A stretch of DNA of 26,394 nt from a virus. Every line of letters begins with the position of its first letter. The stretch's first letter is position 1. Position numbers and translations under genes: made by a program. Shown in pieces: positions 16,681 through 23,587 of the stretch. The stretch lies in IMG/VR virus record IMGVR_UViG_3300030388_000411, positions 1 to 26,394 of that record; one strand, 5' to 3'. Under the pieces are notes generated by a model that saw only the letters and a program-made list of their open reading frames with translations, was not told the origin of the DNA and searched no databases.

Positions 16681-17919
16681 TTAATATATTCTATATTTCT
16701 TGTTTAAATAATCTACTACTTTTGCTGTTTCTGCATCTGTTAATTTTCTATCGTAAACAATAAGCTCTTGAAAATCTCCATCTAAGTATCTAGTGTTAAT
16801 TGCTGTAGCAGGTACTAGACCATCTGATTCCCTAGCACAACCTATTGTAAATTTATCTCTAGTAAATGATGTTCCGGGAATAAATTGAGCATCATGGAAT
16901 ATCCCCCCATTAGGTGGAGTTAAATTAACTGCTTCACTATAATAATTAAAATAAATTGTATTGGTAGACATTCTTATAGCTCCAATATGAAATTTTCCCG
17001 GATCATATATACCTGTTGTGGTTGCAATAGTTACAGGTGCAAGTGGAGGGGTAACTTGACCTCCATCACATATAGAAAATCCATAATGACCATTTGCAAG
17101 CGTTCCCATTTCTATACTTCTACCTCTATCCAAATCAAAGTAGCTAAATACTGCTTGAGAAGCTGCATTTATCTTGCTTACCTCAAATATTGAAAATTGC
17201 CTATAATTTAAACTTGTTGTAAAGTTATTATCTGAAACTAAAACATCATTATTGAATGTAAGCATTGTCTTGTCTAAAGCTCCACCACCATAAGTATATC
17301 TTAGAGGCTGAAGCTCTTTATCTAATTGTGCTACTCCATTAGTATTACCTGAACCATCTCCAACAGCACTAACTTTTTTAGTTGGAATGCTAAATGTAAC
17401 ATTACTATCAGCTCTCAACCAAGAAGTCAATCCACTTATTTGATTTGGGTAGTTAGATACAGGTGCAAAGCACTTGCTGAATATTCTAAATCCAAAGTTC
17501 ATTTTTAATTGCAGTAATTGGTCATTAGCAACCTCTTTCTTTCTTTCTATTGTTAAACTACCATCCATTAAGTATGATATAGTAGTTTTATGTGCTTGAG
17601 TACCCATATAACTCTTTAGGAACATATCTAACCACTCATTAGCTAAATCCTGAAGGTTATCCCATCTTTGCTCAATACTTTCGTTAGCTTGGTCGGTTCT
17701 GTTATACAAGTCTGAAAAATAAACTTCAAATGAGTATTCCTCCCAACCATTTCTAGGAGTTACTTCAGGGTAAACTGAATTAGGTGGTGTTATAAGTAAA
17801 GAAGGGTACTGAGTATTATGATTATCGTTAAATTCATCTGTATATCCAAAGAACTTATCTCCATAAGTCCATTTATCCTTCATTGTTGCTACTAAATCTG
17901 TTAATCTTACTATTGCCAT
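16681..17919 (-). CDS. Tail protein fused to a LamG/concanavalin-like domain
   Basis: This 412-residue protein has two parts. Residues 1-150 are a mixed alpha/beta tail domain (MAIVRLTDLVATMKDKW start, QYPSLLITPPNSVYPEV, WEEYSFEVYFSD, RWDNLQDLANEWLDMFL helix), in style like small tail-terminator or completion proteins. Residues 162-412 are a LamG-type beta sandwich: SGLTSWLRADSNVTF, DKTMLTFNNDVL, FSIFEVSKI, GKFHIGAIRM, and the closing LDGDFQELIVYDRKLTDAET plus a KVVDYLNKKYRIY helix, which is characteristic of the domain. LamG domains bind carbohydrate, so a tail protein carrying one on its outside could attach to the host glycan. The fusion joint lies near residue 152-160. Confidence 0.7.
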   Translation of the reverse strand: MAIVRLTDLVATMKDKWTYGDKFFGYTDEFNDNHNTQYPSLLITPPNSVYPEVTPRNGWEEYSFEVYFSDLYNRTDQANESIEQRWDNLQDLANEWLDMFLKSYMGTQAHKTTISYLMDGSLTIERKKEVANDQLLQLKMNFGFRIFSKCFAPVSNYPNQISGLTSWLRADSNVTFSIPTKKVSAVGDGSGNTNGVAQLDKELQPLRYTYGGGALDKTMLTFNNDVLVSDNNFTTSLNYRQFSIFEVSKINAASQAVFSYFDLDRGRSIEMGTLANGHYGFSICDGGQVTPPLAPVTIATTTGIYDPGKFHIGAIRMSTNTIYFNYYSEAVNLTPPNGGIFHDAQFIPGTSFTRDKFTIGCARESDGLVPATAINTRYLDGDFQELIVYDRKLTDAETAKVVDYLNKKYRIY

Positions 17920-17920
17920 A

Positions 17921-18861
17921 TTACATTATTTTGTTTGGATTGTGAATTTTCTCTTGAACTTTAGATTCGTATGTGTTTTTTGCTGTTACCCAACTTAAAT
18001 AAGTTAAGACATTGTACAGATTAGTTTCTTTAACACTATCTATGCCATTTTTACCTTCCATATTAAACACTTGCTTCTCCGCTAACATATAAAGGCTGTT
18101 AAGCCATCCAAATGGTGCAATGTAGGTTTTGTATAATCCTTTTGTATTCACAGTTCCTCCTGTACTTGTAGTTTTTTCTCCGAATATGTATGGAAAAGTT
18201 TCGTTAATTTTTCGCTTTGATGAGTCAAAAAAAAACTGAACTCCCAAATAACATCCATTGTAAGTTTTCTGAATTTATCTGCCTTTTCAGGAATTAATTC
18301 TTCATCATACTCCTCATCTGCCCTCCTGCATAGTATCGCCATCTGTTCAGGAAGAATATCATACCTTCCGTTCTCCATATCAGCAATATACATCTCTAAT
18401 TGAGTAGATTCAATAAAATCTCCATAAGTTTCTTTTCTGAAAAACTCAGAAGGGAAATTATAAGTTTCTCCATCAAATTCAAATGACTTCATTCCTTTAG
18501 GCTCGTATTCCTTAGTCAATGTATTTATACATCCTATAACTTCTGTAATTTGACTCACATCAATTAGATCAACCTCTTCTTTTGTTAATCCTGTTATATA
18601 TGAGAATATATCCGCATTCATTCTCAGTATTTGTGAGTTATTAAGCTCTACACTATCATTTAAAACTGACATATAGCTATCACTAATAAGTTCATGAGTC
18701 TTATCTTTCCTTACTCCTGATTCTTCTGAAGCCCTTTCATAATGTTTCTTTATTATCGTAGATAATTCACCCCAATACTTAACAGATATATCCTTCCATT
18801 CTACAGGAATTACTACATCTCGCTCTACATTTTGGCTTTTAAGGCTAATTGTTATACTCAT
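17921..18861 (-). CDS. Tail assembly chaperone, predicted -1 frameshift product (gpGT-like)
   Basis: Two overlapping ORFs, 18861-18148 and the -1-frame ORF ending at 17921, are joined by a slippery T9 run at 18235-18227. In the zero frame it reads AGT TTT TTT TTG; after slipping back one base the ribosome reads TTT GAC TCA and continues for 101 more codons, giving about 313 residues. The -1 ORF has no ATG near its beginning (only TTG at 18247), so frameshifting is the simplest way to express it. This is the lambda G/GT arrangement, in which a short and a long chaperone coat the tape measure during tail assembly. The extension (SSKRKINETFPYIFGEK, then a Trp/Tyr-rich helix region) is unlike the first part. 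A homopolymer sequencing error is the alternative explanation. Confidence 0.7.
18148..18861 (-). CDS. Tail assembly chaperone, zero-frame product (gpG-like)
   Basis: This is the 237-residue product when no frameshift occurs. It begins MSITISLKSQNVERDVVIPV, a short beta region, followed by mostly helices with acidic surfaces (EEVDLIDVSQITEVIGCI near 115-132, YDILPEQMAILCRRADEEYDEEL near 167-190), in keeping with small tail chaperones. The last 27 residues after the slippery site (THQSEKLTKLFHTYSEKK, then QVQEEL) replace the 101-residue extension. Its start overlaps the upstream 142-residue gene by 17 bases. The downstream tail genes follow after 17919. Family assignment rests on position, the frameshift architecture and helical content, not on a diagnostic motif. 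Confidence 0.65.
   Translation of the reverse strand: MSITISLKSQNVERDVVIPVEWKDISVKYWGELSTIIKKHYERASEESGVRKDKTHELISDSYMSVLNDSVELNNSQILRMNADIFSYITGLTKEEVDLIDVSQITEVIGCINTLTKEYEPKGMKSFEFDGETYNFPSEFFRKETYGDFIESTQLEMYIADMENGRYDILPEQMAILCRRADEEYDEELIPEKADKFRKLTMDVIWEFSFFLTHQSEKLTKLFHTYSEKKLQVQEEL
18226..18235 (-). promoter_or_regulatory. Predicted -1 ribosomal frameshift site (T9 run)
   Basis: On the coding strand this is TTTTTTTTTG, with zero-frame codons TTT (18234), TTT (18231), TTG (18228). T TTT TTT satisfies the X XXY YYZ slippery pattern with perfect re-pairing after a -1 slip. It lies inside the overlap of two ORFs whose relative frame is exactly -1. T9 would also allow transcriptional slippage. 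Confidence 0.7.
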
Positions 18862-19273
18862 TCTGTGTTTTTTGGTTAGTTAGTATTTCTCTTTGTATTT
18901 CTTCTTTTTTCTCAATATCATCTAAAATATCTGTTGTTTCTCCTACGAAATCTACTGTTGTTTCAAACAAATCTTCTGATAATTCATTAATTAAATCGCT
19001 GTTTTCATCATTTTTTACTCCCTCTAAAAAACCAATAGTGGCATAAAGCATTAAATTAGGAGTCATATAAGCCCATTCAGTTCTTCTGTTGGATGAAACC
19101 AACATATTATTAAATGAATTGGTATATGTTATTATATTAGCTATTATCTCATTGAAACCCAAGAATTTACTACTTTCATATCCTTCAGTAGCTGTGTATG
19201 CAGTACCCTGAACAAATTTCACATATTTGTGAATCATTTCTTCATGTTTCTCATTCAAACTACTTATATCCAT
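18845..19273 (-). CDS. Hypothetical protein upstream of the tail chaperone
   Basis: This 142-residue protein lies between the large terminase (65-base gap) and the chaperone (17-base overlap). It is mostly helical: residues 1-55 contain EKHEEMIHKYVKF and a GFNEIIANIITYTNSF helix, the centre has PNLMLYATIGFLEGVKN, and the C-terminal 45 residues are acidic, ending in Lys/Gln/Asn-rich tail. No signal peptide, Cys cluster or catalytic motif. Its leader has a weak AGGAA motif, one of the few SD-like sequences here. No family recognised; a neck or tail-assembly role is only positional. Confidence 0.6.
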   Translation of the reverse strand: MDISSLNEKHEEMIHKYVKFVQGTAYTATEGYESSKFLGFNEIIANIITYTNSFNNMLVSSNRRTEWAYMTPNLMLYATIGFLEGVKNDENSDLINELSEDLFETTVDFVGETTDILDDIEKKEEIQREILTNQKTQNEYNN

Positions 19274-19338
19274 AATTTATTCCTATTGTTTCGCAATTAT
19301 ATGACTTTTTTTCTTACCAACCTAGTGATTTTGTTAAA

Positions 19339-20796
19339 TCAAGAAAAATAAACTACTTTTGAGCCACTCCACATATTATTATTTACAGCCATTACTAGGC
19401 AATCTACCATATCATCATGTTTTGCAGATGGAAACCTCACTAATTGCTGTAAAAATTCCTCGTTCCATTTCCCTTTGAGTAAACTAACTCTACCTGACTC
19501 TAAAGAGGCAGAAATATCCTGTACTCTTGCTACTTTATCTTTAGATGGTGGTTTATCTTCTTTTACATTAAGTCCTGTTTCCTTTTTAAGAGTTTGGACT
19601 ATAGATTTACCTGATGCTTTAGGTTCAACATAAATTCTACTTCTATTTGTGTATCCATTTTTCGCTACCCATTGCTGAATGAATTTAATTAAGTCAGGAA
19701 ACTCTTTATAAACATTAATACAATCAATTATCTGCCATTTATTGTTTTTATATGTATATGCTAGTAGTGCAGAAGGGTCATTCTTCTCATTTGCAGTGTA
19801 TGCAGGGTCTATAACGAAATCAACTGTAGTTTGTTCTCCCATATCTCCCATCTTATGGTTATCTATGTTTAGCCACTCTGATTTTATCATTCCTGAGTTT
19901 AGAGGTGTAGGAGTTTGCATAAGCTGACCTGCATATCCATAACTTCCTAAAGCTTGCTTATAATCATCTAAAATAGCCTTACTGAACCTGTCTGACCAAA
20001 ACAATCCATTCTCATCATAGTTAGATTCTAGCATTTTAGGTTTAACATCCTCCGAAAGCTCTGCAGGTATGCAAATATGTTGATATTTTAATCTACTTTG
20101 CTTTCCATATAGCAAGAATCCACTTAAATCATCATCATGTATTCTCTGCATGATAATTATTCTTACTCCTGTTAGTGGATTATTAAGCCTAGAGTAGAAT
20201 GTTGTCCTATACCATTCGTTTGCGTTCTCTCTTTCTATCTCTGATGCAGCGTGTTGTGGAGAAACAGGGTCATCTACAAGTAGAAAGTCCCCTCCTTGCC
20301 CTGTAACAGTACCTCCTACTGATGTTGCTCTCCTTACTCCTAAGAAATTATTCTCGTATCTTGATTTTAGATTCTGATCTTTTTTAATAAAGAATAAATC
20401 TCCCCATCTTGCTTTAAACCACTCTGAGTTTATAATATCTCTACTTCTTGTTGAATGTTCTATTGAAAGCTCTGCAGAATAAGATGCTGTTATGAATCTG
20501 AACTTAGGATTCTTAATCCAAGCCCATACAGGGAACATAACGGTAACTAGAAGTGATTTTGTAGAACGAAATGGGATATTAATTACAATATCTTTCGTTT
20601 TAGGTTTATTAGCTATTATTCTTTCGGCTTCTTCTTGTAAAATATCACATAAATATTTATGATGCCAATTAGTAGACAATTCAATAGAAGGTTCCACAAT
20701 ATGCCACGCTTGTTGGAAAAATTCATAGAATGATATTTCGCATAACTTCTTTTCTAATGCAAATTTTAACTGATTATCAGTTGTTGTTAATTTCAT
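19339..20796 (-). CDS. terL: Terminase large subunit (packaging ATPase and nuclease)
   Basis: This protein pumps DNA into the prohead and cuts concatemers. ATG 20796 gives 485 residues; a TTG one codon earlier is possible. The N-terminal ATPase has a divergent Walker A, INIPFRSTKS near residues 73-81, Walker B DFLLVDD near 170-176, and a GQGGD loop just before it. The C-terminal nuclease has an acidic triad consistent with Asp330 in VIDPAY, Glu391 in VEPKASGKS and Asp461/462 or Asp465 in HDDMVDCLVM. Length and order are normal for the family. It overlaps the end of the small subunit gene by 20 bases, a coupled arrangement. Unusually, no portal gene follows it; tail genes do. Confidence 0.95.
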   Translation of the reverse strand: MKLTTTDNQLKFALEKKLCEISFYEFFQQAWHIVEPSIELSTNWHHKYLCDILQEEAERIIANKPKTKDIVINIPFRSTKSLLVTVMFPVWAWIKNPKFRFITASYSAELSIEHSTRSRDIINSEWFKARWGDLFFIKKDQNLKSRYENNFLGVRRATSVGGTVTGQGGDFLLVDDPVSPQHAASEIERENANEWYRTTFYSRLNNPLTGVRIIIMQRIHDDDLSGFLLYGKQSRLKYQHICIPAELSEDVKPKMLESNYDENGLFWSDRFSKAILDDYKQALGSYGYAGQLMQTPTPLNSGMIKSEWLNIDNHKMGDMGEQTTVDFVIDPAYTANEKNDPSALLAYTYKNNKWQIIDCINVYKEFPDLIKFIQQWVAKNGYTNRSRIYVEPKASGKSIVQTLKKETGLNVKEDKPPSKDKVARVQDISASLESGRVSLLKGKWNEEFLQQLVRFPSAKHDDMVDCLVMAVNNNMWSGSKVVYFS

Positions 20797-21181
20797 CAAG
20801 TTTTGCTCTTAATTCATCAATACTAACATCATCATTAAGTTCAATCTTAACTTTTTTGGTAGTATTATCTGTAATTTCAGCAGATGATAATTTAGGAACT
20901 GTATAGTTAAGTAGTTTTGAAACTGCGTTAATGTAAGCTTCAGGGTTTTGGTCAAATAATTTGTCTAATGCTAATCTTATCTTAGTTGAATGTCCTTCTA
21001 ATGCCCAAGTCAAAGCATTTCTACTGATCTTTGTAGTAACAACATTATTTTTTTCTCCTTTTTTCCTTCCTTCTGTGTTTATCTTACCACCATTTGGAAA
21101 GAACTTATCTGTAGTTTCTTTATAAGGATTGAGTTTATTTATATTACTCTCTTTAAGTTTATATCTTTCATCCTCACTCAT
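20777..21181 (-). CDS. terS: Terminase small subunit (putative)
   Basis: ATG 21181 gives 134 residues (MSEDERYKLKESNINKL) and lies 1 base after the upstream stop; a 15-residue longer start at 21226 would overlap that gene by 44 bases and is less likely. The N-terminal part is basic and polar, with PNGGKINTEGRKKGEKNNVV, a segment seen in small-terminase-like proteins. A helical region follows (SRNALTWALEGHSTKIRLALDKLFDQNPEAYINAV), then a low-complexity Ser/Thr/Lys stretch and a C-terminal SIDELRAKLDEINNN helix that could bind the large subunit. It directly precedes and overlaps the large terminase gene, which is the best support for its role in recognising DNA for packaging. Confidence 0.75.
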   Translation of the reverse strand: MSEDERYKLKESNINKLNPYKETTDKFFPNGGKINTEGRKKGEKNNVVTTKISRNALTWALEGHSTKIRLALDKLFDQNPEAYINAVSKLLNYTVPKLSSAEITDNTTKKVKIELNDDVSIDELRAKLDEINNN

Positions 21182-21182
21182 A

Positions 21183-21623
21183 TTACAATTTTTTAATTGA
21201 AGCTGTAAGCTTATCAATATACTCATCTAACTCTCCATCTAACATAGCGACAGTTAATTTAGCATATTCTCTTTCTTCTTTCTCCTCCTTATCAATTCTC
21301 TTATCATCTTCTCTCTTATCTTCTTCTAGTTCCTCCTCTCTGTCATCTTCTTTTTCTTCTCTATCATAAGTGAAAAGCAAAGTCATTGATTCTTGTTCTT
21401 CTTTCTCAACTTTAACAATAAGTTTACCATCATCATGAAGTTCTTTCATTTGTGCGGAAGTAAAATTATAAGTCCAATCAATTTCTTCTTCGTATTTCGG
21501 TTTTAAAGTTTCCTCAAGGTATTCTTCTTGATTTGCTAATTGGCAGTCCTCAAGAGTTTCGTACATACACTCTCCATTCTCTCCCCATTTGTATAATCCT
21601 TCTTCGCATTGTTCGCAAGGCAT
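21183..21623 (-). CDS. Cys-motif protein with long charged region
   Basis: This 146-residue protein opens with MPCEQCEEGLYKWGENGECM and a DCQLAN after it. The pattern MPC-x2-C...GKYKYGE-like...C...C, which is conserved in phage proteins I have seen in several marine phage groups, probably binds zinc. Residues 45-80 contain a small beta/alpha part (EEEIDWTYNFTSAQMKELHD, GKLIVKVEKEEQ). Residues 88-121 are almost only Glu, Asp, Lys and Arg and should form a single long charged helix or coiled coil. The C-terminus is a mixed helix (LDGELDEYIDKLTASIKKL). It lies 31 bases after the preceding gene and 1 base before the small terminase. Its function is unknown. Confidence 0.7.
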   Translation of the reverse strand: MPCEQCEEGLYKWGENGECMYETLEDCQLANQEEYLEETLKPKYEEEIDWTYNFTSAQMKELHDDGKLIVKVEKEEQESMTLLFTYDREEKEDDREEELEEDKREDDKRIDKEEKEEREYAKLTVAMLDGELDEYIDKLTASIKKL

Positions 21624-21654
21624 AATTCTATTTTTTAATTTTTTTATATTTTTT

Positions 21655-22032
21655 TTACGACTGTGTACAATCTCTATAAATTATTGCTAATCCTGAATCA
21701 GCTCTATCATCTATTTCTATAATACTAATATCTGCCATTATCTCTGAACCTGCAGGATGTATAACACTACTAGCAATACTTCCCAACATATCTGATTGAG
21801 CAGTATTCATATTATCAGCTATAAATACTTTAACTGTAGTATCGTGAACAAAAACAACTTTCCAGCCATTAATTTTACTTGTAGTTTCTGTTGCATTAAA
21901 TATTCCATTCGCTCTACTAGATGTGTCTATAACCCAAGTTGCACCACACTTTCCATGAGCTTCATAAGCTAAGTCTGCACTCAATATTGGAGAGGCATTA
22001 TTAGTAATCATTTTAGGAGGAGAGTAAGCCAT
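21655..22032 (-). CDS. Small virion-like beta protein, first gene of the late block
   Basis: ATG 22032 gives 125 residues (MAYSPPKMITNNASP); an in-frame TTG at 22050 is unnecessary. The protein is predicted to be beta rich, with short strands such as INGWKVVFVHDTTVKVFI and SEIMADISIIEIDDRADSGLAIIYR. The arrangement of a hydrophobic strand, an IHPAGSEI turn and a final strand resembles small trimeric capsid- or fibre-associated domains common in phages, in which a P-AG-x-x-I turn is followed by a strand. This is a pattern match only. It is the first gene after the 680-bp leader and would be transcribed first with the late genes, upstream of terminase. Confidence 0.5.
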   Translation of the reverse strand: MAYSPPKMITNNASPILSADLAYEAHGKCGATWVIDTSSRANGIFNATETTSKINGWKVVFVHDTTVKVFIADNMNTAQSDMLGSIASSVIHPAGSEIMADISIIEIDDRADSGLAIIYRDCTQS

Positions 22033-22146
22033 TGTTTTTCGTTTGCACAAATAAAGTAAAATATTTAATATATCCTACGAAACTTTAGGAAATTTTATTA
22101 ACTAGTCTTTATTCATATCTTTATCTTTATCTTGTTCTTTATCTTT

Positions 22147-22165
22147 AAGGGTAAAAGATACCCTT
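22147..22165 (-). other. Hairpin in late leader
   Basis: AAGGGTA (22147-22153) and TACCCTT (22159-22165) are perfect inverted repeats around a 5-base loop, 115 bases upstream of the first late gene. No T-run follows on the minus strand, so it is not a typical terminator. A further ACCCTTT copy lies a few bases to the right, near 22171. Confidence 0.4.
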
Positions 22166-22556
22166 ACTATACCCTTTAATTCTTTTCCATTTATACAATC
22201 CCATTCCAAATTTTTTTATATTTTTTTTTTACTTCCAAAAACTGCTGAATATTCCATTTATTTTACTATAACTTTGTATTCCTTAGAATATACTGTTGCT
22301 CATATCGCAACTAGCATATTTAATAACCTTCCCACTTAACAATATATATTATGTTTAAATTCAGAATTGGTAATGTCTATATACAACTTATTCCATTTAA
22401 AATAACTTGGAAGTTTTAATTCTAATGTATCTTTATGAAATTGGATTTAGATTTCTTGCTTGTGTGTGTGTTTGCTCAAGGATGTATAGTTACAATATCC
22501 GCGTTTTTGGAAAATGACCCTTTTACTCCTTTAATCCTGTTTTTTACCTGAAGATC

Positions 22557-22591
22557 AACAAAATAAACACTTTTTTAACAAAATAAACACT
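22557..22591. repeat. Pair of 15-bp direct repeats, 20-bp period
   Basis: AACAAAATAAACACT occurs at 22557-22571 and again at 22577-22591, identical, with five T between them. A centre-to-centre distance of 20 bp is near two helical turns, so a protein could bind both copies on one face. Position within the late leader suggests an operator or activator site. Confidence 0.55.
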
Positions 22592-22601
22592 AAAAAAGTA
22601 A

Positions 22602-22611
22602 TTGTTAACAA
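22602..22611. promoter_or_regulatory. Perfect 10-bp palindrome beside the direct repeats
   Basis: TTGTTAACAA is its own reverse complement and lies 10 bp from the nearest direct repeat. It shares the AACAA end with those repeats. It may be another binding site for the same regulator. In AT-rich DNA such a palindrome can also arise by chance. Confidence 0.35.
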
Positions 22612-22708
22612 GTTTTCACTAGAATTTGCGTACAAAAGAAGCAAAAAAATTGCTTTATAACTACCATTATTAAAAATATATTCCAATAATTAAAAATAAT
22701 TAGTGTAT

Positions 22709-22740
22709 AAAAAAACCTTACTAAATTAATAATAAGGTTT
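22709..22740 (-). terminator. Intrinsic terminator of the GP88 cassette
   Basis: On the minus strand AAACCTTA is followed by a 12-base loop, then TAAGGTTT, and directly by a T-run (plus strand has seven A at 22709-22715). The perfect 8-bp stem plus T-run is the clearest intrinsic terminator in the window. It lies 22 bases after the stop of the 25-codon ORF and would separate the cassette from the late genes. Confidence 0.75.
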
Positions 22741-22761
22741 GTAGTTTGTTATTGCTTTAAG

Positions 22762-22839
22762 CTAACAGCTGAGCAAAAATAGTATGAAGATCAGAGCAAT
22801 TATATTGTCATTAAATGGGATCTTATCAAATTGACTCAT
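22762..22839 (-). CDS. Very short hydrophobic ORF (25 codons)
   Basis: ATG 22839 to TAG 22762 encodes MSQFDKIPFNDN followed by IIALIFILFLLSC. The second half is a single membrane-spanning stretch ending in LLSC, which resembles a lipobox Cys but is the last residue. Its ATG overlaps the TGA of the preceding 35-codon ORF (ATGA), a common sign of coupled translation. The terminator follows 22 bases later. Short length keeps the call tentative; it may be a small membrane peptide expressed with the GP88 cassette. Confidence 0.4.
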   Translation of the reverse strand: MSQFDKIPFNDNIIALIFILFLLSC

Positions 22840-22943
22840 ATTGTTTTTAATTGTTTTTTTCTTTTGTTTCTTTCTCTTTTTTTCTTTCTGTTTTCTTTAA
22901 AAATATTAAATTCTTTGTCTGTTGTTGTTGTTGTTGTTTTCAT
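22836..22943 (-). CDS. Short basic ORF (35 codons)
   Basis: ATG 22943 to TGA 22836 encodes 35 residues: M-K, six Thr from a (ACA)6 run, DKEFNIFKEN, then a highly basic RKKKRERNKRKKQLKTI end. It begins 13 bases after the GP88 stop and its stop overlaps the next ORF's ATG. The triplet repeat could vary in length between isolates without breaking the frame. The composition could reflect nucleic-acid binding or simply A-rich DNA being read through, so the call is tentative. Confidence 0.4.
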   Translation of the reverse strand: MKTTTTTTDKEFNIFKENRKKKRERNKRKKQLKTI

Positions 22944-22956
22944 TGTTTATTATTTA

Positions 22957-23559
22957 TTAGTGAAAAATTAAACCTACTTTTTTATTGTCTGTTATTGCTT
23001 GCAAATCATTACTTGAAGCGTCTATATATCCCGCCGCTGTTAATTCTTCTGAGGTCTTAAATATACGGGCGTGGCGGTGTTTGTTCACATTAATTAAATT
23101 ATCTGTTTTGCTACCTTCTGAAAATATAATCTTTAAATTTGTAGGAACTGTGAAACCCTCAACAAAGAACTTAATTGATTTAGTATAAGCATAAAAAATA
23201 ACTTCTTTGTTATCGTTTGCAATATCAACCCACTTTTGCAAATATAAAGGACTGTAAAAATCGCCGCTGTCGTGTATTCTAACGTGTGTTGGCTTTTTCT
23301 TTTGTATCTCTGTATTGATCAAGAAAGGGAAATTATCCTGTTTGCTTAATAAATATTTTTTCTCCATTAGTTCTTGTACTATTGGAAAGCGTGTGTAATT
23401 GCCCTTCTGAGCATAACAATAGGCTTGGCACCCTCCCGCAAAAGGGCAGGTACTTTTACCGCTTTTAGTTTTATAGGCGGGAATTGAAAAATTTAATATC
23501 TTTGCTTTATTTTCTTTGCTAGTCTTTTTCATTTTAGCGTTCTGAGTAAGTAAATTCAT
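22957..23559 (-). CDS. GP88-family protein with Cys cluster
   Basis: This 200-residue protein matches the phage 'gene product 88' family in its key parts. It starts MNLLTQNAKMKKTSKENK, then a Cys cluster C38-x5-C44-x3-C48 in STCPFAGGCQAYCYAQKG, then VRIHDSGDFYSPLYLQKWVDIA near residues 93-114, a FYAYTKSIKFF strand and helix near 122-132, and LKIIFSEGSK near 142-151. The family is known from mycobacteriophages and bacteria; to my knowledge its function is not established. The Cys cluster followed by alternating strands and helices is reminiscent of radical-SAM proteins, although the spacing is not the canonical C-x3-C-x2-C, so this is only a hypothesis. The gene uses GC-rich codons more often than the virion genes. 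It is the main product of a promoter-to-terminator cassette. Confidence 0.75.
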   Translation of the reverse strand: MNLLTQNAKMKKTSKENKAKILNFSIPAYKTKSGKSTCPFAGGCQAYCYAQKGNYTRFPIVQELMEKKYLLSKQDNFPFLINTEIQKKKPTHVRIHDSGDFYSPLYLQKWVDIANDNKEVIFYAYTKSIKFFVEGFTVPTNLKIIFSEGSKTDNLINVNKHRHARIFKTSEELTAAGYIDASSNDLQAITDNKKVGLIFH

Positions 23560-23587
23560 TTTTAAAAGTGTTTTTAATTAATAGTTT

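Larger units (their letters stand above)
22033..22708 (-). other. Gene-free leader before the late block (control region)
   Basis: Translation of both strands gives no credible gene here; minus-strand ATGs lead only to runs of 5-20 codons. The stretch is very AT-rich. It holds, from upstream to downstream on the minus strand, a palindrome (22602-22611), a pair of 15-bp direct repeats (22557-22591), a TG-rich run near 22460, oligo-T/A tracts near 22210-22230, a 7-bp hairpin (22147-22165) and a stretch of TCTTTA repeats (22116-22148). It follows a terminator at 22709-22740 and precedes all packaging and virion genes, so the late promoter is expected here. I could not find an exact Bacteroidota TAnnTTTG box in it. 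Confidence 0.55.

Noticed and set aside
19274-19338. TGATTT/AAATCA inverted repeat between large terminase and the next gene
   Set aside because: Short and AT-rich with no T-run directly after it on the transcribed strand.
22435-22551. Plus-strand ORF of 38 codons (MKLDLDFLLVCVFAQG...) in the late leader
   Set aside because: All other genes are on the minus strand, no convincing start signal is seen before it, and hydrophobic short frames are frequent in T-rich DNA. It cannot be told from chance.
22640-22656. Hairpin AAGCAA/TTGCTT in the late leader
   Set aside because: The stem is only 6 bp with a poly-A loop and no convincing T-run follows. Too weak to be called a terminator.
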